Below are positions 58,691-64,000 of a stretch of DNA of 64,000 nt, in pieces. The translations under genes were made by a program, and so were the position numbers. The notes below the pieces were generated by a model. The model did no database searches and had not been told where the DNA came from. It was given only the letters and a program-made list of their open reading frames with translations. Numbering within the stretch: position 1 is the stretch's first letter; each line of letters begins with the position of its first letter. Source of the DNA: Heritagella caecorum (GTDB lineage: Bacteria; Bacillota; Clostridia; Oscillospirales; Acutalibacteraceae); the NCBI GenBank assembly GCA_904419035.1, contig CAJFQL010000006.1:18879-82878 (forward strand). Reading direction: 5' to 3'.

Positions 58691-58763
58691 ACGCGCAAAA
58701 TTTCTTGCAATTTTGCATAGATCGTGGTTCAATGAAAGAGAACAAGCCATATGAAAACATGAG

Positions 58764-58800
58764 AGGCCCCTTAAACCCGATGGGCAAAAGGGCCCTTTTT
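58764..58800 (+). terminator. Weak terminator after the C_GCAxxG_C_C gene
   Basis: GGCCC (58765-58769) can pair with GGGCC (58790-58794), followed by a run of Ts. The stem is short and imperfect. Confidence 0.5.
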
Positions 58801-58832
58801 ACAAAGAAAAACCAGTCAAAGGAGCTGAGTCT

Positions 58833-59972
58833 GTGAGAAAACGAGTGGTCTGTCTGCTCCTGACGGGGACGATCCTGCTGGGGCAGGCACTGTTTCTGAC
58901 AGGCTGTCAGGGAAGCGGGGACATAGAGGAATCGGAAAACGGGCAGTCGGCGAGTTCTTCCGAAATGCCGGTTTTGCCGTCGGAAGAATCGGAACCGGCC
59001 CCTACGCCGTCACCCGATGCGACATCAACGCCCACCCCTACGCCCAGCCCGTCGGCAACACCCACCCCGTCGCCGACGCCTTCCCCCACTCCGGAAAGTA
59101 CCCCAACCCCAAAGCCAACTCCCAAACCGACCCCGACACCTACCCCGTCGTCTTCGTCATCGGGCGGGTATGCCATTCCTGATATGCTGGGCAGTTCGTT
59201 CCATTCTGACCAAGCCAGTGGCTCTAGTGGGGTATACATTGATGTGTCCCATGTGAGTGATGGGTATGTGGCGGCCAGTGTAGTGAGCAGCAAACGATTA
59301 AAATTCCAGGTCGTATACGGCGACATGAAATATAACTACGATTTGCCATCAGACGGTTCGCCCACGGTGTTCCCCTTGCAAAGCGGGGACGGCACCTACC
59401 AGTTCCGGGTGATGGAAAACACCAGCGGCACAAAATACCGGGAACTGTATGCGGTCACCCAGAGCGTTTCGCTGAAAAGCCAGTTCCAGCCTTTTTTGCG
59501 TCCCAGCCAATATGTGAATTATAATGCATACAGTTCCTGTGTGGCCAAAGCCCGGCAGTTGGCGTCAACGGCCAGCAGTGAAACGGAAGTGATCGCCGCC
59601 ATTTACGCGTACATCACCGAACACGTTTCCTATGATTACAACAAAGCGGCTACGGTGCAAAGCGGGTATTTGCCCAACCCGGATTCCACCCTAAATAGCG
59701 GAACCGGTATTTGCTTTGATTATGCGGCTCTGGCGGCGGCTATGCTGCGCAGCGTGGGGATTCCCACCAAACTCATCACCGGATATGTAGCGCCCAACGA
59801 TATTTACCATGCGTGGAATATGATTTACACCGAGGAAAGCGGATGGATCACCGTGGAAATCCAGACCCCGGCCTATGGCTGGAGCCGGATTGACACCACA
59901 TTTGCCGCTACCGGGGCTGATGCGTCGTTTATTGGCAACGGCAGCAACTACACCATTCGCTATACCTATTGA
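58833..59972 (+). CDS. Lipoprotein with Thr-Pro spacer and transglutaminase-like domain
   Basis: The 379-residue protein starts at a GTG after AAAGGAG. It has a lipoprotein signal with lipobox LTGC (Cys25), a Ser/Glu stretch and a long TP/SP/KP spacer (about 56-105). A beta-rich domain (about 115-210) is followed by a transglutaminase-like domain with Cys294 (TGICFDYAA), His326 (YHAWNM) and Asp354 (RIDTTF). Such domains are peptidases or crosslinkers outside the cell. It lies 17 bases before the GspF gene and seems to be the first gene of the pilus-like operon. Confidence 0.9.
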   Translation: MRKRVVCLLLTGTILLGQALFLTGCQGSGDIEESENGQSASSSEMPVLPSEESEPAPTPSPDATSTPTPTPSPSATPTPSPTPSPTPESTPTPKPTPKPTPTPTPSSSSSGGYAIPDMLGSSFHSDQASGSSGVYIDVSHVSDGYVAASVVSSKRLKFQVVYGDMKYNYDLPSDGSPTVFPLQSGDGTYQFRVMENTSGTKYRELYAVTQSVSLKSQFQPFLRPSQYVNYNAYSSCVAKARQLASTASSETEVIAAIYAYITEHVSYDYNKAATVQSGYLPNPDSTLNSGTGICFDYAALAAAMLRSVGIPTKLITGYVAPNDIYHAWNMIYTEESGWITVEIQTPAYGWSRIDTTFAATGADASFIGNGSNYTIRYTY

Positions 59973-59989
59973 CAAGGGGGAAATGAGAG

Positions 59990-61033
59990 ATGGCACAGAA
60001 AGAAATGAATCCGCTGGCGGTCAGCGCTTTTTGCGAAAGTATGGCCATGATGCTGCAAAGCGGGATTAGCCCCGATGAAGCGGCGGGGTTGCTGGCGGAG
60101 GACAGTTGTGAAAATGACTTTCATGCGGCGGCCCTGGCGGTGCAAAAACCGCTGCTATTGGGGGACACGCTAGCGTCTGCCATGGAACAGAGCGGCTTTT
60201 TCCCGCCGTATTGCTGCCAAATGGTGGCGGCCGGGGAAAAGGCGGGCCGTACCGAAAGCGTGCTGCGCAGCCTGAGCCGGTATTACGAAAGCCGCGACCG
60301 CATGAACCGCAAACTGCGCAGTGCGGTGGTGTACCCCATGGTGCTGCTGCTGATTATGGCGGCCATTTTGGCGGTGCTGCTGGCGGCGGTGCTGCCGGTC
60401 TTTACCGGGGTATATGAGAACTTGACGGGGGGCGTTGGTTCTTCGTCCTTTGCGTACATCCAGGTTTCCCAGATTGTCGGCTGGGTGGCGCTGGTGGTCA
60501 CGTTGGTGCTGGGGGTCGGCCTGCTGATCGGAGCGGGTTTATCGCGCAGCCCCAAGGGGCGGGAGATTTTGTCCCGCTTTTTCGAAAAGTGCCCCCTGAC
60601 GGCGTCGGCTTCGGAAAAACTGGCCGTCAGCCGGTTTACCGATGCTTTGTCGATTTTTCTAGCCAGCGGGCTGGATACCGATACCAGCATGGAAGCGGCG
60701 GCCGGTATGGTCAGCCACCGCGGCGTGCAGAAAAAACTGGCAGCCTGCCGGGTGGATATGGAAAATGGCAAGGGGTTATCGACGGCGATTTACGAACACC
60801 GGGTGTTTGAACCCTTATATGGCCGCATGCTCGTTAGCGGGGCCCGCAGCGGCAGCCTGGATCAGGTGTTAGCCCGGCTGAGCACCCTGTTTTCAGAAGA
60901 TGCGGGCCATACCATCGACCGGCTGATTAACGGCATTGAACCGGTGCTCACCGGTTTCCTGACCGTGGCGGTGGGCATTACGCTTATCAGCATTATGTTG
61001 CCGCTGATTGGCATTTTGGGTGCCATCGGATAA
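59990..61033 (+). CDS. Type II secretion / type IV pilus inner-membrane platform protein (GspF/PilC)
   Basis: GspF/PilC forms the membrane platform on which the motor ATPase works. The 347-residue protein has two T2SSF domains, each a cytosolic helical bundle, with three membrane helices (about 112-137, 160-185 and 320-345). Family motifs are seen as MVAAGEKAGRTESVL and MLVSGARSGSLDQVL (the repeated GE/AxSG pattern). It is shorter than typical PilC (about 400). AAATGAGAG precedes the ATG. It is followed by four small membrane proteins and a PilT-like ATPase. Confidence 0.9.
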   Translation: MAQKEMNPLAVSAFCESMAMMLQSGISPDEAAGLLAEDSCENDFHAAALAVQKPLLLGDTLASAMEQSGFFPPYCCQMVAAGEKAGRTESVLRSLSRYYESRDRMNRKLRSAVVYPMVLLLIMAAILAVLLAAVLPVFTGVYENLTGGVGSSSFAYIQVSQIVGWVALVVTLVLGVGLLIGAGLSRSPKGREILSRFFEKCPLTASASEKLAVSRFTDALSIFLASGLDTDTSMEAAAGMVSHRGVQKKLAACRVDMENGKGLSTAIYEHRVFEPLYGRMLVSGARSGSLDQVLARLSTLFSEDAGHTIDRLINGIEPVLTGFLTVAVGITLISIMLPLIGILGAIG

Positions 61034-61049
61034 AAAAGGGGGAGTTCGG

Positions 61050-61376
61050 ATGTATCACGACAAACCGCGCGTTCCTCTTTGGAAAAAATGGCTGCGGCCG
61101 CTGCTTGGTTTGCTGGTGCTGGGGCTATTGTGTTGGGGCGGCGTCCTTTGGCAGCAGCAGGTTACGCGGGACCTGGACCAACAAGCGGCGCAGCAGCTAA
61201 AGGAAACCGTGCAGCGGGCAGCGGTACAATGTTACGCGGTGGAAGGGGTCTTCCCCGAAAACCTGGAACATTTGGAAGAAAACTATGGGCTGCAGATCAA
61301 CCACGAAAAATTCATCGTCACCTATGACGCGTTCTCTTCAAACTTGATGCCTGATATTCAGGTGCTGCAAAAATAA
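61050..61376 (+). CDS. Small single-pass membrane protein of the pilus-like operon
   Basis: This 108-residue protein has a basic N-terminus (WKKWLRP), one membrane helix (about 16-34) and an extracytoplasmic helical part with a Cys, ending in a small domain. The layout resembles pseudopilins or minor pilins, but there is no Gly-Phe/Glu5 processing motif. GGGGGAG precedes the ATG at 61050; the longer frame upstream overlaps gspF. It lies 16 bases after gspF. Confidence 0.7.
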   Translation: MYHDKPRVPLWKKWLRPLLGLLVLGLLCWGGVLWQQQVTRDLDQQAAQQLKETVQRAAVQCYAVEGVFPENLEHLEENYGLQINHEKFIVTYDAFSSNLMPDIQVLQK

Positions 61377-61399
61377 CCGGGAAAGGAAGTGGGTGCCCC

Positions 61400-61873
61400 A
61401 TGATGAAAAAAGAACCGGGTCAAAGTACCCCGTTTTTTGCCATGGCGCTGTTTGCCATGATGATCCTCTGCATATTGGGGTTGATCCTGATTGGCGCCGG
61501 GCTGTATGGCCGTGTGGTCCAGAGCCAGAGCCAAAATGAAACCCAGCGCGCCTGCTTATCATATGTGGTGTCCCGGGTGGCGGCTGCCGACACCGCCGGG
61601 GCGGTGTCGATTGAAGACGGGCCCGAGGGGGATATGCTGGTACTAGCAGAGCCGGGGGACGATGGTACATACGAAACCCGGATTTACGTGTATGACGGCT
61701 TTTTGTGTGAAGAGTACGGCACGGCGGACCAACCCCTGAACCCGGAAGCGGCCATGAAAATTGGCGAGGACGAAACGTTTGCCCTTTGCTGGCTGGAAGG
61801 GGATCTTTTGCAGGTGACCACTTCGTCCGGGTCGGCGAAAATGGCGGTACACAGCGGAGGGGAAGGGTCATGA
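61400..61873 (+). CDS. DUF4860-like single-pass protein of the pilus-like operon
   Basis: The 157-residue protein has one N-terminal membrane helix (about 12-36), a short helix (SQSQNETQRACLSYVVSRV) and a beta-rich C-terminal domain. The build and context match DUF4860 proteins found in Clostridia type II-like operons; the match is from memory. The N-terminus STPFFAMALFAMMIL is pilin-like but without Glu5. GGAAGTG precedes the first ATG. The stop overlaps the next start by four bases. Confidence 0.72.
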   Translation: MMKKEPGQSTPFFAMALFAMMILCILGLILIGAGLYGRVVQSQSQNETQRACLSYVVSRVAAADTAGAVSIEDGPEGDMLVLAEPGDDGTYETRIYVYDGFLCEEYGTADQPLNPEAAMKIGEDETFALCWLEGDLLQVTTSSGSAKMAVHSGGEGS

Positions 61874-62310
61874 ACACACGCAAACATGCTTCGTTTTTTA
61901 TCGAAAGTCTGGTGCTGACGCTGCTGCTGCTGGTGAGTGTGACCGTACTGATCCAGCTATTTGGGCAGGCGCGCGCCCAAAGTGACAAAGCCCGCATGAC
62001 CAATGCGGCGGTGACCATTGCCCGCAGTACGACCGCCTGTTTGGCGGCGTCCGACAGCCGGGCGGATTTCTTCTCGCTGCTGGGGGACCCGGTAGAAAGT
62101 GAGGATGAGACCGGCCATAGGAGTTGGCAGGTGGACGAAAACGGGGTACCCGATGAAGACGGTGCCTATAAAGTAGAGGTGCGCTATAGAGAAAAAGACC
62201 AGGCAACGGGAGTGGGCTGGCTGGATACGGTGGAAATTTCGGTCTATGCCGATGAGGAGAACGAGCCGCTCTATACCCTGGAAAGCCAAAAATACCGCCC
62301 GGGTGCGTAA
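61870..62310 (+). CDS. Pseudopilin-like protein of the pilus-like operon
   Basis: The 146-residue protein begins MNTRKHASFFIESLVLTLLL: a basic leader, then a hydrophobic helix with Glu five residues after Ala7. That fits a divergent prepilin motif with Ala in place of Gly. The rest is a globular extracytoplasmic domain, rich in Asp and Glu. The start at 61870 overlaps the upstream stop (ATGA) and follows GGAGGGG. It is the best pilin candidate of the four small proteins. Confidence 0.75.
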   Translation: MNTRKHASFFIESLVLTLLLLVSVTVLIQLFGQARAQSDKARMTNAAVTIARSTTACLAASDSRADFFSLLGDPVESEDETGHRSWQVDENGVPDEDGAYKVEVRYREKDQATGVGWLDTVEISVYADEENEPLYTLESQKYRPGA

Positions 62311-62328
62311 GGAAAAGGGGGAATTTTC

Positions 62329-62778
62329 ATGGCGGAACAAAACCATGCGCCCGTGCGTACGGGGGCACTGACACTGCTGATTGTGGTTGTGGTGATTGGC
62401 CTTGCCCTATTAGCGGTGCTGACCTTTTCCACCGCCCGGGCCGATGCCGCAATGGCGGACCGGTATGGGCAACAGGTCACGGCTCAAACCGCGATCGAAA
62501 ACCAGGGGGAAATCTGGCTTTCCAAGGTGGATGAGGCCATTGCGCAAAGTACAGAGGATGGCACGCTGGTATGGGACGATCTACAGGCTCGCTTACCCCA
62601 GGGTACGGTACTGGATACCCGCACCGGGGAAGTTTCGGTTACCCTTCTGTCCGAAGAAGGGAACGGTTCCCTTTATGCAGCCGTTACGGTACAATCCGAC
62701 GGCCGCTTTACGGTTACAGCGTGGCAGCTGACGACCGACTGGGAAGAAGACACCACCCTGAACGTGTGGCAGGGATAA
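62329..62778 (+). CDS. Pilin-like single-pass protein of the pilus-like operon
   Basis: The 149-residue protein has a short N-terminal cytosolic stretch, a hydrophobic helix (about 13-35, LLIVVVVIGLALLAVLTFS) and a long amphipathic helix. A beta-rich C-terminal domain ends in a Trp-containing strand. No Gly-Phe/Glu5 motif is visible. AAAGGGGG precedes the ATG. It lies between the pseudopilin-like gene and the ATPase gene and is part of the same tight operon. Confidence 0.72.
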   Translation: MAEQNHAPVRTGALTLLIVVVVIGLALLAVLTFSTARADAAMADRYGQQVTAQTAIENQGEIWLSKVDEAIAQSTEDGTLVWDDLQARLPQGTVLDTRTGEVSVTLLSEEGNGSLYAAVTVQSDGRFTVTAWQLTTDWEEDTTLNVWQG

Positions 62779-62795
62779 GAAAAGGGGGAAGCGTG

Positions 62796-63866
62796 ATGGA
62801 GATCCTTTCCATCTTGCAAGAAGCCCTGGAAAAAGGGGCTTCGGATATTTTTGTGATCGCCGGGGCGCCGCTCACCTTTAAAGTGAACGGACGGCAGCAG
62901 CGGCAGGGGGAAAAACTCATGCCAGGAGATACCCTGTCGGTGATTACCGGCATTTATGAGCTGTGCGGGCGGGATCAATCCCGGATTAAAAAGGAAGACG
63001 GGGACGACGATTTCAGTTTTTCCGTGCGGGAACTGGGGCGGTTTCGTGCCAACGTGTTCCACCAGCGCGGCACCCTGGCAGCGGTGCTTCGGGTGATCCG
63101 CTTTGGTTTACCTGACCCCGTAAAGCTGGGGATTCCCGACAGTGTGATGGCGGCCGCTTCCAAAATGAAAGGGCTGGTGCTGGTGACGGGCCCGGCGGGC
63201 AACGGGAAATCCACCACGTTGGCGTGTTTGGTGGATGCCATTAACCGCACGCGGGAAGGCCATATCATCACGCTGGAAGACCCCATCGAATTCATTCACC
63301 GGCACAACCGGTGTTTGGTAACCCAGCGGGAAATTGTCAGCGATACACCTAGTTATATCAGCGCGCTGCGCAGTGCCCTGCGGGAAAGCCCCGATGTCAT
63401 TTTGCTGGGCGAAATGCGGGATTATGAAACCATTGAAGTGGCGATGACGGCGGCCGAAACGGGCCAACTATTGTTCAGTACCCTGCACACCAACAGTGCC
63501 GCCAGTACGGTCGACCGGATTATCGACGTCTTCCCCGCCCAACAGCAGCAACAGGTGCGCATTCAGCTTTCCATGGTGCTGCAGGCGGTGATCAGCCAGC
63601 AATTGGTGCCCACGCTGGACGGTGGGCAGACGGTGGCGTTTGAAGTTATGTACACGAACCCGGCCATTAAAAACCTGATCCGGGAAGCGAAAACCCACCA
63701 GATCGACGCGGCCATTCAGTCCGGCGCCGCCGAAGGCATGTGCACCATGGATCAAAGTTTGCTGCGGCTCTACCAGCAAAAAAAGATCAGCAAAGAAACC
63801 TGCATGACGTATTGTTTGCATTATGAGGCGATGGAAAAGCGCATCAAAGCGTTGAGCCTGCTGTAA
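62796..63866 (+). CDS. PilT-like secretion ATPase
   Basis: PilT-type hexameric ATPases drive pilus retraction or related motions. The 356-residue protein has an N-terminal PAS-like domain (residues 1-115, GASDIFVIAGAP and FRANVFHQRG). The RecA-like domain carries Walker A GPAGNGKST (132-140), an Asp box (ITLEDPIEF), Walker B (DVILLGEMRD) and a His box (LLFSTLHTNSA). The family AIRNLIRE motif is replaced by KNLIREAKT. The ATG at 62796 follows AAAGGGGG. It is the only motor ATPase gene visible in the operon. Confidence 0.92.
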   Translation: MEILSILQEALEKGASDIFVIAGAPLTFKVNGRQQRQGEKLMPGDTLSVITGIYELCGRDQSRIKKEDGDDDFSFSVRELGRFRANVFHQRGTLAAVLRVIRFGLPDPVKLGIPDSVMAAASKMKGLVLVTGPAGNGKSTTLACLVDAINRTREGHIITLEDPIEFIHRHNRCLVTQREIVSDTPSYISALRSALRESPDVILLGEMRDYETIEVAMTAAETGQLLFSTLHTNSAASTVDRIIDVFPAQQQQQVRIQLSMVLQAVISQQLVPTLDGGQTVAFEVMYTNPAIKNLIREAKTHQIDAAIQSGAAEGMCTMDQSLLRLYQQKKISKETCMTYCLHYEAMEKRIKALSLL

Positions 63867-63966
63867 GAAAGAGAAAAACACCCCCACTGTGAAAAATGAA
63901 CTGAACTGACCCAGATTGTGCAGACAGTACAAAAAGAGCCCCTGGTGCAGGAATATTTGGTTTTAG

Positions 63967-64000
63967 CAGGAGTGGCGCAGCGAGAGCGGCGGCACTCCTG
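63967..64000 (+). repeat. Inverted repeat at the right window edge
   Basis: CAGGAGTG (63967-63974) pairs perfectly with CACTCCTG (63993-64000) around an 18-base GC-rich loop. The window ends here, so it cannot be said whether this is a terminator, a leader element or part of a larger structure. The stretch 63867-63966 shows no gene with a start codon and ribosome site. Confidence 0.5.

Noticed and set aside
63897..64000. Open frame at the right edge as the start of another gene
   Set aside because: No start codon with a ribosome site is visible, and a strong inverted repeat covers its last third; evidence is insufficient.
1..64000. tRNA, rRNA, insertion sequences, prophage and integration sites
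   Set aside because: No cloverleaf, rRNA segment, transposase, integrase or flanking target duplication was seen by eye on either strand.

Overview
The window looks like a moderately GC-rich (about 55%) Clostridia chromosome, most likely of the gut Oscillospirales type. This is inferred from gene content (VanW-domain protein, class B sortase, DUF4860-type secretion gene, C_GCAxxG_C_C protein, M-box riboswitch, YesMN/LplB-type sugar cassette, LytTR regulator) and from strong AGGAGG ribosome sites and sigma-A promoters. No sequence search was run. There are no rRNA or tRNA genes, no CRISPR array, no transposase and no prophage.

Layout. 1-7.6 kb: the conserved translation and RNA block infB (5' end outside)-rbfA-nrnA-truB-ribF, then rpsO-pnp with two long hairpins in the rpsO/pnp gap. 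7.9-13 kb: a small membrane protein, proBA, an anchored acidic protein, a three-gene operon of tiny unknown proteins on the minus strand, and a YfcE-type phosphoesterase. 13-22.5 kb: phosphoglucomutase; argF with an ArgR-type operator; the minus-strand run nifZ-thiI-cinA-sortase B; a Fur-family regulator; a diacylglycerol glucosyltransferase. 22.7-31.4 kb: VanW-domain surface protein, a GT2 glycosyltransferase, glutamine-dependent NAD synthase, a GNAT acetyltransferase, DAHP synthase, and mgtE behind an M-box riboswitch. 31.5-35.8 kb: a vitamin B6 salvage locus, with pyridoxal kinase, DUF436, the PLP-homeostasis protein YggS and a frameshifted ECF S-component on the minus strand, divergent from a MocR/PdxR regulator. 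35.9-38.2 kb: an HtrA protease and a 700-base gap that holds a probable small RNA.

38.2-48.4 kb: a carbohydrate-use region (XRE regulator, GH43 glycosidase, YesN/YesM two-component pair, two LplB/LplC-type permeases), then a cupin, a C39-like cysteine peptidase, a small unknown and RlmD. No substrate-binding protein or ATPase gene accompanies the permeases. 48.5-57.6 kb: a BASS transporter; NUDIX-pyrophosphatase fusion, APH-fold kinase and GNAT genes; then a LytTR regulator with a membrane-less GHKL kinase, followed by two ABC exporter half-transporters behind a 21-bp-period direct repeat. 57.7-64 kb: two small proteins, then a type IV pilus/type II secretion-like operon (transglutaminase lipoprotein, GspF, four small membrane proteins, PilT-like ATPase).

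The strongest leads for something not yet described are the B6 locus with DUF436, the transglutaminase-linked pilus-like operon, the LytTR/soluble-kinase/ABC module with its repeat, and the structured rpsO-pnp intergenic RNA.
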